Both the position numbers and the translations under genes were made by a program. 37,267 bases of DNA from Endothia cerciana (Eukaryota; Ascomycota; Sordariomycetes; Diaporthales; Cryphonectriaceae), in assembly GCA_026119935.1 (NCBI GenBank), contig JALRMH010000095.1:1-37267 (forward strand), written 5' to 3'. Below the pieces are notes generated by a model. The model ran no database searches. It was not told where the DNA came from and was given only the letters and a program-made list of their open reading frames with translations. This document shows positions 1 to 11,100 of this stretch, piece by piece. Within the stretch, counting starts at the first letter, position 1. Every line of letters begins with the position of its first letter.

Positions 1-206
1 AGTGCATAGCAGTATAAAATATAAGGTTATTAGCTATAAAGCTTATTTAGTTATTAAGATATTTAGAAATAAAGATTGATTTCAAAAACATTATTTCTTG
101 TTATATCTTCTTTATTTGTTATTAGATTATTATAAAATAAGTATTATTATGTTGCTCTTTATTTCTAGTATTATAGCATATAATCTTATAATAATATATG
201 CTTATA
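1..206 (+). repeat. 206-bp repeat R, copy 1 (cut by window start)
   Basis: This AT-rich unit recurs at 24872-25077 and 28026-28231 with exactly the same length and only scattered, mostly transition, differences. Its ends are weakly inverted: the start reads TAGTGCATAGC and the reverse complement of the end reads TATAAGCATATA, with a second shared block ATAAGRTTAT further in. That would suit a MITE-like non-autonomous DNA transposon, but no target duplication is visible. In all three places the right side abuts the broken edge of a retrotransposon fragment. Confidence 0.7.
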
Positions 207-2784
207 GATAGACCTTAAGCAAACTAAATCAGCATCAGCTTATATAATTAAATTCAAGCAACTCGCAGCACGACTTTTATAAGAAGATAAGAACTTTATA
301 GAATACTACTATAAAAGACTAAAGGATAAAGTTAAAGATAAAATCTCTAAGCAAGATTAGCTTGAAGATTTTGCAACATTTGCAAATACAGCTATTAGGA
401 TTAATAATTGTCTTTATAAACGACAAATAGAGAAATCTAAAAAGAGAGGAAGCTAACTGACGTAGCGCTTACAGCCTAACACTAATAGAAAGTTCTAACT
501 TAAGAATCAAAGTAGAACTTAGTACTAGAGTATAATATAAAGTAGAAGTACTTATGCTGGACTAATAAAACTAAACGCAGCAAACTATTAGTTTATAGGA
601 AAACTAAGTAGCAGAGTAAAGTGCTTTAATTATAGAAAATATAGCTACTTTATAAGAGAATGCAGATAATTTAAAAAGTTATAATAGCAACTAGTCTTAG
701 AAGGATAATAAATAAATATCTTTTAATAATAGAAACTTAATCAGCTGAGTAATAATATTTTATTAAAGCAAGTATCAGACCCTATTAATAACTATAGACG
801 CTTTAAGTAGACGTTCTGCTTTAATAATAAATACTTAATACACCTCTTAATAAAAGAAGGCTTAAAATAGTTCTTTAAAGCACTTAAGAAGATACGATAA
901 TTAGTAATAGGTAGAAAAGGCTTTATTTATAATATAGTTCTGAATAATAGCGATTTGGACTGTTTTAGCACTTTTGAAAAGGAACTTGAAAGAAAAATTC
1001 AAAAACTTAAAGATAAGGATCTAAGACTATACCTAATAGCCTACTATAAAGAACGCCTCTTATTCTAAGCAGTTATAAAAACTATAAAGGAAGAAACCTC
1101 TTAAGACAGATAATTAAATAAATTACTAGAACTCATTACTCTAAGGACGGAGGATAAAGATATTATAAGTAAGAAAGGAACTTATAATTAAGACTTAAAC
1201 TAGAAATAGATTACTCTGAAATTAAAAATCGAGTATATAATATATAAGCTTAACTTAAGAAACCTCTTTACTATAATATTTATCTAAAATATTAATACTA
1301 AATAGATAGAAGACTTTAGAATCAGCTTAATTTATAAAAACTACTATAAGCTTGTATAAATCTTATATATATATTATAGTTGCAGGATATACTTTATATA
1401 GAAAGTTAAATATAAGTAGTTTCTAGTTAGAGAGCAAAGATAAATTATTCAGGTAGTTAAAGAACTCTATTTATAATTTAAAAAGGTCTTTAATAGAAAG
1501 TATAATAATACTTATATTAGATTGCTAGATAACTACTTTAAGAAATATATTAATAAGAAAGTCAGATAGTAGTAGTGCAAGACAACTAACTGCACTATTT
1601 ATATTTATAATAAGGTTCGAGACTAGTATAAATACTAGAATAATAAAGAATAATGTAAGTATAGCTAATAGCAGGCTAGAAAGCTAGCTTAAAGAGCAGC
1701 TTATAGAGTAAAGGAATCTTTGAAAGGAAGAATCGCTTATAATAAAACTATAGACAATCAGAGTTTAAAAGTCCCTGTATACTGCAGAAGAGGACTATAT
1801 ATATATAAAATTAAATGCTTATATTAATAGAAAAAGATACAGCGCATAATTAAATAATAGCGCTTAAGGAAACTTTATTTTATTAGTAATTATTAATAAA
1901 GTATAACTATAATAGTATTAAAAGGAGAAACTCTATCAACTTAATATTATAAAAGAATAATTAATTATATATAACTAAGATATAATTAATAAAGAGATTA
2001 ATTATTTATTTATCTTAATCTAAAAATATACGACCTTTATTATATTATATATTACAGATATAGTATATTATAAACTAATTATAAGACTTCTTTAGCTTAA
2101 AGAGTATAATCCTCGAATCGATTAGACTACTAGCTAGATCTCTTAAGAACAAGCTGTACTTATAGGGAAGGTTGTAATTAAAGGCGAAGGATCAGATTTA
2201 GTCACTAAGGAGCACTTAAGAAAGGAGGCTTTAAACAAACTTACAAATACCTCTAAATCAGCAGAGCTGATAGCTTATAGAGAAGAATCTAACAGCGATA
2301 AACCTAAGATAGTGCTAGAGCATCAGCAGGTTAGCACAACAATAAATACACACAAGCTTAAAGATACTTAGCTTAACTCGGAGCGATAATAAAAATGCAG
2401 ACTCTAGAATTATAAGGAAATTTCATAACTAAGGCTCTTAGATATTAATAAAAAATATAAGAAGAAAGAACTGTCCTTAGATAGAAATGCTTAATAGTAC
2501 TTACTATTTCTTTAAATAGCAGAAATAGAAAACAACAGACTAATACTATTATTTGCTAGAATACTGTAAGAGTACTATGAATTTACAAAACTATTCTAAG
2601 GCAAGTTAGATACAGGACTTCTAAAATATAACTTATATAATTACGAAATACTACTTAAAGAAGGAACTTAGCTATAGTTCTTCTTTATTTATAGACTTGA
2701 TAAAGCAAGATTAAAAGTACTTAAAGAGTACTTTAATAAGAACCTTAAGAGAGGATATATTAGATTATCTTAATTACTAGCAGG
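207..2784 (+). pseudogene. Element A: gag-protease-start of RT (5' truncated, RIP-degraded)
   Basis: This is the first part of a Ty3/Gypsy chromovirus polyprotein, whose gag would package the RNA and whose protease would cut the precursor. The frame enters in mid-gag, just after repeat R, so the 5' LTR and gag start are missing. A CCHC knuckle lies at 622-663 (C-F-N-Y-x-K-Y-S-Y-F-I-R-E-C), with the second Cys and the His turned into Tyr. The retropepsin lies at about 1815-2130: LDSGA has become LNNSA, followed by GNFI and, later, an EYNPRID segment. Stops are nearly all TAA/TAG at expected Gln or Trp codons. The reading is cut at 2784 by element X and resumes at 16988. Element C (30230-35850) gives an uninterrupted comparison. 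It is non-functional. Confidence 0.88.
2780..2784. repeat. Target-site duplication of element X (left copy)
   Basis: GCAGG here is repeated at 16983-16987, directly outside the two X LTRs. Removing 2785-16987 restores a continuous RT reading that matches element C around 33330. Confidence 0.93.
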
Positions 2785-3007
2785 TGTCAGAACACTTATC
2801 ACATAAGCCCGGCAGAGTCACAATAATATAGCGAGAGCAGGCTGTTTGATTGATAGCTGCTGGGTGTCTATTAGTACAGAGACTGATTCTTGCAGTGTGG
2901 AAAGAACTAGTGTGCCGAGTTGCTAGCTATTTGAAGGGGAATAGCCTGTGCGCTGCTAGCGCTGTTATCTGCTAGCGCTGTAGGCTACTAGCGCTGTTGT
3001 TATAATA
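2785..3007 (-). repeat. Element X 3' LTR (223 bp)
   Basis: It has the same length as the partner at 16760-16982 and as the solo LTR at 26438-26660. On the element's sense strand it should begin TGTTACG and end TCTGACA; here the start has decayed to TATTATA. All differences I saw from the partner are C/T or G/A transitions. Near its sense-strand start it carries repeated, nearly palindromic CGCTAGCG units. Confidence 0.93.
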
Positions 3008-3025
3008 ACTATCTCCCCTCTGTAA

Positions 3026-3047
3026 TAACACCTAGCCCTAGGTGTTA
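3026..3047. promoter_or_regulatory. 10-bp palindrome between X 3' LTR and antisense ORF
   Basis: TAACACCTAG and CTAGGTGTTA form perfect 10-bp arms around CC. The same place in the related fragment (25747-25772) also has perfect arms although their sequence has drifted. It could be a dimeric operator or an RNA hairpin in the leader of the antisense transcript. Confidence 0.5.
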
Positions 3048-3344
3048 GCACTAAATGTAGGTCTGCCCTACTAGCGCTGTTACGATTGCTTTTCGCTGTT
3101 AGTTCGTCTATAAAGACCTGGCGTGCTACTATTGTCAAGGCGCGTAAGCTTCTCTTCTTTCCTTACTACTACAACCTCTTAAGACAAGCACTAATTACCC
3201 GCTGCCCCTCTTATATCTCTTGTACAGCGCTACAGTATCTCTAGTCCTGCTATCGGCTACACCCTTTACGGTTCTTAGCTACGTTACTACGCCTTTATCG
3301 CCCGTCATTACTACGCACCGCGCCGCTGTTTCGCCTGTGCTACG

Positions 3345-4457
3345 ATGCCTTCTTGTCGCGCGACGCGTGCTGCCTACTTGGAGGCCTCTACTCAGGCAGA
3401 CCCTCAGATAGTCTCGCGCTTAGTGTGCCTTAAGTATGCTACTATCACAGAGTACGAGTGTGTGCCTACAGCCGAGGCGCTGCTGCATATCACCTGCTCC
3501 TTCCCGAACGCGTCGTCTGCAGCTTGCAATATCTATTCGTCTAATAATAAAGTCTGCTAGTAAATAGGTTGCATATATCCTTTATTTACCTTATATATTA
3601 TATCTAATATGCGTTCTAGCACTTTATTAGTATATAAAGGACTTTATAGCATCTGCAAGCCCTTTTATAATTAAAGGCAGACTTCTAGAAGGAGTCTGCT
3701 TATACTACTGCAGGTTTAGTATATCTTTTTAATAATAAGGATTGCTTGCTAGTTGCTAAAGCTTAGTATTACCTCGTTATTGCATTCCTAGCGTTTTACT
3801 CAGCTTATATATTTAAATAAGACTTGACTAGTAATAAGAAGCTGTTTATAAAGGCCTATCGGGCCTATATATAGTTTTATAACTATTAGCTAGGTATTCA
3901 GCTATAAGAGCTAGCGCTATAGTATAGCTTTAAGAGTATAAGTTATTAATAACCTGCTAATATTACTATAGTACTTAATAAGCTAACTATTAGTATAGAA
4001 GGCTACCTCTAATAAAGCTATACTATTGCTACTATGCTTTAAGCTTAGTAATGCAGGCTATATTACCTAGTCGATTGCAGTGTTAGAGTACTATAATACT
4101 CTAAAGAAGGTAGTTACTACTTATAAGAGTAGCAAGGACCTGCTAGGTCTAACTTTAGAAGAGCAGGTAGTAGCTAGCGCTATTATGCTGATGCTAGCTT
4201 AGCTAGAGGCCCTTGATGCCTTCCTGTTCGACCTTGCTCTGATTTATTAGGGCAAGTCGTTCGCGGGTTAGCTGTAGGCTAAGAGCGAGGAGGTTGCAAG
4301 TTGCCTAGAGGATAAAGGCGAGAATCACTAGGGAAATAGAGTTAGGGAAGCAACCTAGCTAGAGTACAAGCAAGGGGATATAGCGTTTTGATAGCTAGCA
4401 GTAGCTGAGTAGGTAAGTGAGCACTGAATAGCAAAGGAGCTAGCTTTCCTAACTTAA
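3345..4457 (+). pseudogene. Element X antisense accessory ORF (Cys-rich protein, unknown role)
   Basis: This coding-like reading lies between the 3' LTR and the end of pol, on the strand opposite to X gag-pol. It starts at ATG 3345 (MPSCRATRAAYLEA) and is open to 3557. It then continues through TAG/TAA codons that fit decayed Gln, with one apparent excursion to another frame at about 3600-4040, and returns to the original frame (LTLEEQVVASAIMLMLAQ is its likely sense). Cys residues cluster at the N-terminus (VCLKYA, YECV, ITCSF, SAACN). The reading is supported by the X-group fragment at 25079-25462, where the minus strand encodes MPLCYIMRAAYSKAFT and later LSAACNIY. Product and function are unrecognised. 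The first part is markedly GC-richer than its surroundings. Confidence 0.6.
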
Positions 4458-4589
4458 CTAGTGCTAGTAATACATCCTTGTATCCCTTTCTGATTACTAT
4501 AGCCTCGTCAGCAACTTATACGCGAGTTGCTGCTCTGCAGGGCTTATTCTTCTTGAGTTATTACTAAAGGAATTACTTTACTTTTTGAG

Positions 4590-6897
4590 AAGCATTCCCT
4601 AGATAGTCCTCAGGTTCCTAGGTGTTATACTCTGATAGCTATCTTGACTATTTAACAAGGTAATGCGTGTCGCTGTTGAATATCCGATAATCCACCACCT
4701 CTTCTACTTCTTATTCCTTATTATTAGTAAGGTTAAGCATAGTTAATAGGTCCTGAAGAGCCTGACCTTGTCAGGTCTTTTATAATTCGAGGAGGGATAT
4801 AAAGAAGATATTATAAAGCTGTGAGTATTTATCAGAGAGTGTAATACAGTATACTTGTGTCCTAATGCGTTCTAACACTCTGAAAGGGCTTATAAACTAA
4901 GGGATTAACTTCTTCGACTCGCTTTTAAACTACAAATTCTAAGTTAATAGCTTAACTAAGTCTTCTTTACTGAATTCGAATAGCTAGTATTTCTAGTTAT
5001 AGTACTTAGCATGCGATTCCACTGCTATTTGCTAGTGTTCCTTTATCTCTTCTCGAACTGCTTGCAAGCGCTTAATACGTTCTTTTACTCTAAGTGCTCT
5101 CTTTTCTGTAATATCGTCCTCGATATTAAATCAAAGGTCTAAGTTATATCTAAGAAGGGCTCTTAATAGCGTCATTTCTATAATAGTATTATAGCTATTA
5201 TTAATAACCTATTATGCTAATTATAGCAGTTTAAGCTAGTTGCCTTATACTAAAGTAATATAATATTAAAGGTAGTAATTAATAATCTAGATTATCTATT
5301 TTAACTAGCTGTCGGTCTAAGGATAAAACACTGTTGATAAGCAATGCTTAATCTTCGAGATATAACATAAGTTAGCCTAAAATTAACTTATAAATACTAA
5401 TCCTCTATCTAAGACTATTCTTAAGAGTACTCTATAGATAAGGTTAATCTTTATATAAAACAACTCTGCTAGTTCTACTAATATAATATCTATTCGCACT
5501 AGCAAAAGGCGAACTTATTTCAAAAACCTATCAACAATTATAAAAATAGCATCTACTTCAACGCTATTTTATAGCACTAGTAGCAATCCTGTTATAAAGT
5601 CTATAGCGAGTTCCTTTATCAGCCTTATAAGCAGATTGAAAGGTTCTAGCCTACTATATAGCTTGTACCTAAGGACTTGGTTTTTATTATATACAAGGCA
5701 ACCTTGAACTTAGTCCTTTATAACTATTCTTAGATTTTTCTAGTAGAACTTCTAGCGAATCAGTTCTGATGTCCTAGTGATCTTAAAATGTCCTGCTAAT
5801 AAATTATCGTAGTATAGTTTTAGAATCTCATTCTGCAGCGCTGTGCAGTTTAGAACTACTAATAAGCCTTTAAATAATAAGAAGCTGTGCAATACACTCT
5901 AGCCTTATTCTAAAAGCTTCGTGTCCTGTAATTCTATAGTAGTCTTTAACCGACGATATATCTAGTCTTTAGTCTATGCCTGACAGATAGCCTTTTTCAG
6001 AGGTTTAAAAATATTCGAGTTATATACACTTTCTTATAACACTACACCCTGTACCCTTACAACGTCTTATAGGATGAACTAATCTTTTAAGATAGCCTGA
6101 AAGCTAGGGAAGGCATCCACTGCTTAAATTATTCTAGATTCTAGAGCAGCTATAAGGTCTATATTTGTTAGCTTTTCGCCCTTGAAATTTAGTCTCCTCG
6201 ACAGGCTATTAGTAGGATTCAACTTGCCTGCTTAATGCTTCAGTATAAAGTCGTACAGAGCAAGCTCTATACACTAGCGTAATTACCTGCTCTCTAAGCA
6301 AGGCTTTCTTAGAAAGGCTTGAAGGTTCTGATAATCAGATAATACTTTAATCTAAAATTACGATCTATTAAGATAGTGTTACTAGTATCTAAACGACTCT
6401 ATAATAGCTATTAGCTCGAGATCTAGCGTCCTATAATTCAGCTCAGCACTACTAAGCTTTTTAGATCAAAAAGCAATAGGATGCTAGCAGCTCTGCTTAT
6501 TAGGTTAGGATAAGATGCTAGCAAGCGCACAGCTTGATGTATTGATTTCAAGTTGTAAAGGTAGTGTTGGGTTAAAGTGCCTTAAGAGAGGAGCTGTCTG
6601 AAAAGCAGCGATCAGCTTTCGAAAAGCTATAGCTTCAATAGTTTTTAAAGACACTTCTCCTGGTTTTCGACTATCCTAGCTCCCTTTTAGTAAAGCAGTC
6701 AAAGGTATAGTGATCTATAAATATCCTTTGATAAATCGGCAATAGAAGTTGCAAAAGCCTAAAAAGACTTGAATATCGTAATAGCTTCTAGGCTTCGGCT
6801 ATTTTGTAATAGTACGAATCTGACTAAGATCTATCGAAATACTATAAGTAGAAAGAATAAATCTAAGGAATTCAACACTCTTTTAATAAAAGGTACA
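4590..6897 (-). pseudogene. Element X pol, 3' part: RT end, RNase H, integrase, chromodomain
   Basis: Reading on the minus strand: the end of RT (FLGFCNFYCRFIKGY-like, about 6700-6860); RNase H (HPIAFxSKKLSSAELNY, about 6280-6500); the integrase zinc domain (LAGHFKITRTSELIR and GCLVYN, about 5700-5870); the integrase core (AIDFITGL, then a DRF segment); the integrase C-terminal domain (FRVLERI..YCITL..NIFFISLLE, about 4800-5110); and a chromodomain at about 4597-4720 with YLVK*SR*LSEYNT*EPEDYL, whose two stops sit at the conserved Trp positions. The enzymes would copy and integrate the element, and the chromodomain would steer integration to marked chromatin. It joins 14365-15640 once element B is removed. 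Confidence 0.88.
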
Positions 6898-6902
6898 CTT
6901 AG

Positions 6903-7369
6903 TGTAATAAGCACTATAGTAATCCGAAGATTCCTTAAGTCCTGATTAGGTTTATGCTAATAAGAGCGATGTCTAAGTATAGGCCTTGAATACAGAAATG
7001 TAACTAGGTAATCTATGCAAGTGTTCACTGCCTTTAAGGCTTCTAAGTGTGTGTACTTAGAACTTAGATTAACGACTAAAGAGCACTAATAAGATCTATC
7101 TAACTATAAGAAATATCTGTTTCTATATACCTTGCTCTTCAGATCTGAATACCTAGACTATATGCTGATTCTATATAATTGTTCTTTAAATATATTAACT
7201 ATACTTATAGTCTATATAGTCGCTTATAACTCTAACTTTAGGTTATATAATCATAACTTGTATCCTCTTTAGGATAAGTGTTGAATCTCTTGTCCTGAAA
7301 GATCTACTTTAAGTATTTCTTGCTTGCTGTATTTGTTGCTGTGACCTGTATATTAGATAGGTTATAACA
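6903..7369 (-). repeat. Element B 3' LTR (467 bp)
   Basis: It has the same length as the partner at 13893-14359. On the sense strand it runs TGTTATAAC to GCTTATTACA. CTTAG at 6898-6902 and at 14360-14364 is the target duplication. The partner differs essentially by transitions only, as RIP predicts. Confidence 0.95.
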
Positions 7370-7460
7370 TCATCTCCCTCCTATCGATCATTATCCCTAA
7401 TGATCTCCTGTAGGTTTCCTAGCGCACTCCCTTGTTTTGTTTGTGCCTTCCTAATTCGTT

Positions 7461-8075
7461 ATGTCGGGCAGGGCTAAGAATTTTCGCGTTCGAAAATCCT
7501 CTTCTGTCCTGAAAAGCACCTAAGGCCAGGACCTCTTAGTTTCTCGTCTTCTGGAGAATTTTATCGAAATGCCTGTTTGTTCCTTCTGTAAGGGTCGCGG
7601 CCTTGAGTCGTGCAAAGCATCTCCTAGAGATTCTTCTCGTTGCGTCGAGTGTGTTCGTCTGAGTCGTTTGAAATGCGATGTTATAGGCCCTTCTCCTGAG
7701 GAGCTTTATGGTATCGCTATCCAACACCGAAAGCTAGAGGATGAAATTGAGAAGAAGGAGACCGAGCTCTTTCGCTTGCGTCAGCAGAAGCGGATATAGT
7801 CTGAAAAGATAAAGCGTGCCTTGCGTTGTAGCATTACCTGTGTAGAGGAGTTAGACTGCATAGAAGCTGAGGAGCGTGATGCTGAGCGCTGTGCTGCGGA
7901 GGAGGAGCGGCAGGCTGCTATAGTGGCTAAGGATCCTTCCTTTAAGGGTTTAGACTAGAATTTTATAGATATAGGGAATTCTATAGTGGATTAGTCAGGC
8001 TTTCTAGTCAAAGGAGCGCAGCCTGATAAGTTTAAGAATGTAGTTAGTTCTACTACTAGTAGCCTGTTATTCTGA
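7461..8075 (+). pseudogene. Element B antisense accessory ORF (CxxC/coiled-coil protein)
   Basis: This one frame runs from ATG 7461 (MSGRAKNF) to TGA 8073-8075, 204 codons, opposite in strand to B gag-pol and about 90 bp from the 3' LTR. A second in-frame ATG at 7569 opens an uninterrupted stretch to 7796. Internal stops at 7521, 7797 and two more near 7955-7995 are TAA/TAG at places where relatives have Gln/Trp-type codons. The N-terminal region has CSFC, a single C, CVEC and a further C (CxxC-C-CxxC-C, zinc-finger-like). Next comes a Glu/Lys/Arg-rich coiled coil (HRKLEDEIEKKETELFRLRQ) and a C-terminal block (DPSFKGLD, NFIDIGNSIVD). Homologues lie at 19736-20365 and 35889-36512. The function is unknown. 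A metal-binding, dimeric nucleic-acid-binding protein is a reasonable guess. Confidence 0.8.
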
Positions 8076-8129
8076 TTAGTTGTGTTTCTATTATTACTAA
8101 AGTGTCGGTCTAGTATAGTTAATGAAATT

Positions 8130-11100
8130 CTTAACTATTAAGTATCTTTAGTAATATTAGTCAAGTAGTTATTTATAATAGGTTAGGTTTTTTACTAGTT
8201 CCTATAAGTTTTCGCTTACTAGGTAGTTTTTCTATTTAATAAAGTATTCTTATATAATATTTGTTCTTCTATGCTTGAGAATTTTTTCTACTTTATATTC
8301 TAGTTTATTATCTTCGACTTTTACTATATCGTCTATAGGTGTTTCTCATACTACTAGTTCTAGTAATAAGATATAGAAAACCGAGTGTATTCTTATTCTA
8401 TAAGGTAGTGCTAGTTTATAGTTGACTAGGGAGATTTATTATAAAATTTTAAAAGGTCTTAATTTCTTATAGTTAAGTTTGTTACTAGGTCTAGTTGTTT
8501 TAATGTTTTTATAAGAAAGATAGACCTTATCTCCCTCCTATAAGATTAGTCCCTTAATCCTTTTAATATTTGCATAGTGCGTTATTCGTTCCTTAACGAA
8601 TTATAGTTCTGACTAGAGTTCTTTTTAGATTTTCTTGATTTTCCTAACTCTTTTATCTACTACTTCTGCATCTGCCCTTAGCAGTGCTTTATAATAAGCT
8701 ATCAAGTTATATCTATAGAGTGCGTAGAATAGTGATTTCTTTATCATGCTTGTATCTATACTATTATAAGCAAACTATGCAAGAGGTAATAAGTCAACCT
8801 AGTTATTCTGTTCCTAGTTAATATAGTATCGAAGGTACTGTTCGACGACTTGATTTATTCTTTCTGTTTGTCTATCTGTCTAAGGGTGAAATGCTATAGA
8901 TATTCTATATTATATTCTAAGTTACTTTATAAGCAAAGTCTAAAACTTTAAGTTGAACTTTCTATCTCTATTAGAGATTACTTCTTCTAGCATGCTATAA
9001 TTAGCAATAATTATTTAGAGAAATATATATACAAGTTCTTCTGCTATACTGCTTTCCTTATATAGTAGGAAATAAGCGTATTTACTTAGTCTGCAAACTA
9101 CTACTAAGATGCTATTATATTGCACTTTAGTTAAAGGTTTTTATAAAAGAAGTAGCTTGATAATAAAGTCTAGACTAATTAATTACTAAATAGTCATAAG
9201 TACTAGTAAGGGTTATAATAGTCTGTAAGGCTTGTGATGACTAGCTTTATTTTTCTTATAACTATTGCATTCTTATAAGATGTCTTTAATCCTTTTCCTA
9301 AGTCTTAAGAGGTTCTAGTATCTCTTAATTCGCTTATAAGTAGCTCTGACTCCTTAGTATCTATATACTAAAGCACTATATATATTCTTAATATATTCGT
9401 TTTGTTCTGCTAGAGTTATTTGTTCAGGGTCTTTGTCTTGTAGTCCTACCCTAAGGGTTACTGCAAGTTCCTTATATGCGTTGATAAGGTCTTCTTTCTT
9501 ATTAATTGTGAAGATATCCTGGATTTCTTCCTTAATCTTGTCTTGATGATCTGCTCTTCTGCTGAGAGCATTAGCCCTAGCGTTATTCTTTCCCTAGATA
9601 TAGATAACCTTGAAATCGAACTGAGATAGGTATTCTGCCTATCTTATTTATCGTCTATTAAAGTTCTTTATTATTGTAAACATAGTGAGGTTTTTATAGT
9701 CCGAAAACACCTTGATCGTGTGTTTAGCACTTATAAGGTAGTGTTCCTATTCCTTGAATGCTTCTACTATAGCTATAAGTTCCTTGTCTAGTATTCTATA
9801 CTATAACTCTAGTTTATTAAGTTTCTTTAAGAAGTTAGCGACTATCTATAGCTTTTCTTAATCGTCGCGCTAGTTAAGTTCTGCGCTAAACGCATAGTCT
9901 GATGCATCTATATATAGCTTGTATTTCTTTTAAAAGTCTGATTCCTGTAAAACAAAGTCTTTAATAACTAGTTCTTTAATCGTCTCGAAGGCCTGGTTTT
10001 CTTTCTAATCCTACTAGAAGAGTAGGTCCTTTTTCATAAAGTTTATAAAGGGTCTAGCGATTTCGCTATACTTGCTGATGAATTATTAATAAAAGTTGAT
10101 ATATCCGAGGAATACTCTAATATCCTTGACGTTTTTTAGTATAAGCTAATCCTTGATTGCCTATATTTTATCTTTCTGCATTCTAATACGTTTTAGTTTA
10201 ATCGTATATTTAAAGTAGTTAACCTTTTGAATATAAAAGTAGCTTTTAGTAGGTTCTACTAGGATATATACATCTTAAAGTATTTAGAGTATCTGCTATA
10301 TATATTCTTTATATTCTTCGAGAGTTTTAGAGTAGATAAAGATATTATTAAGATAGGCGATATATATAATATCTAAGAATTCGCAGAGGATATAGTTAAT
10401 TATTTCCTGAAAGGATGCTAGTATATTAGTTAACTTAAAGAGCATGATTAAGTATTTGAAATATCTATAGCGAGTTCTAAATACTATCTTCTATTCTTCT
10501 CTCTTTTTAATATAAATATAGTAGTATCCTTCCTTAAGATCTAATATTATAAACTATTATACGCCTTATAGTCGATCCTTAATTTCTTTAAATAATAGTA
10601 GTAGGTACTAATTCTTTTTAGTAATGTCGTTAAGCTGTCTATAATCTATATAAAGCCTGAGTTTTCCGTTTTTCTTTAGTATAAATAGAATCAGGTATTC
10701 TGCTAGTGATTGTAATAGTCTGATATATCTTCTTTTAAAGTTTTTATTAAGGTACTCTCTAAGTGCCTTTAGTCTTGCTTTATTAAGCCTATAAATAAGA
10801 AAGAACTATAGCTAGGTTCCTTTCTTTAATAGTATTTTATAATTATATAGGCTGTGTTCTAGAAGTCCTGTATTAAATTTTCTTTTAAACAGTTTTATAA
10901 ATTCGTAGTACTCTTTTAGTATTCTAGCAAGTATTAGTATTAGTCTGTCCTTCTCTGTTTCTGCTATTTAGAGGAATAAGAGGTACTATTGAGCGTTCTT
11001 ATTTAAGAGCAGTTTCTTTCCTTTACCTATTAGTTGTTGTACTAGTAGCTTCTAGGGTTCCTTCTAGGCCGGACTGAGTTTCCTAGATTATAGTTAGGGA

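Noticed and set aside
3220..3411. Plus-strand open stretch of 63 codons beginning MYSATVSL
   Set aside because: It overlaps the conserved antisense frame that starts at 3345 in another frame, and the homologous fragment at 25086-25786 does not support it.
7536..7727. Minus-strand open stretch of 63 codons
   Set aside because: It is the mirror of the antisense accessory gene 7461-8075, which has Cys motifs and two homologues; this one has neither.
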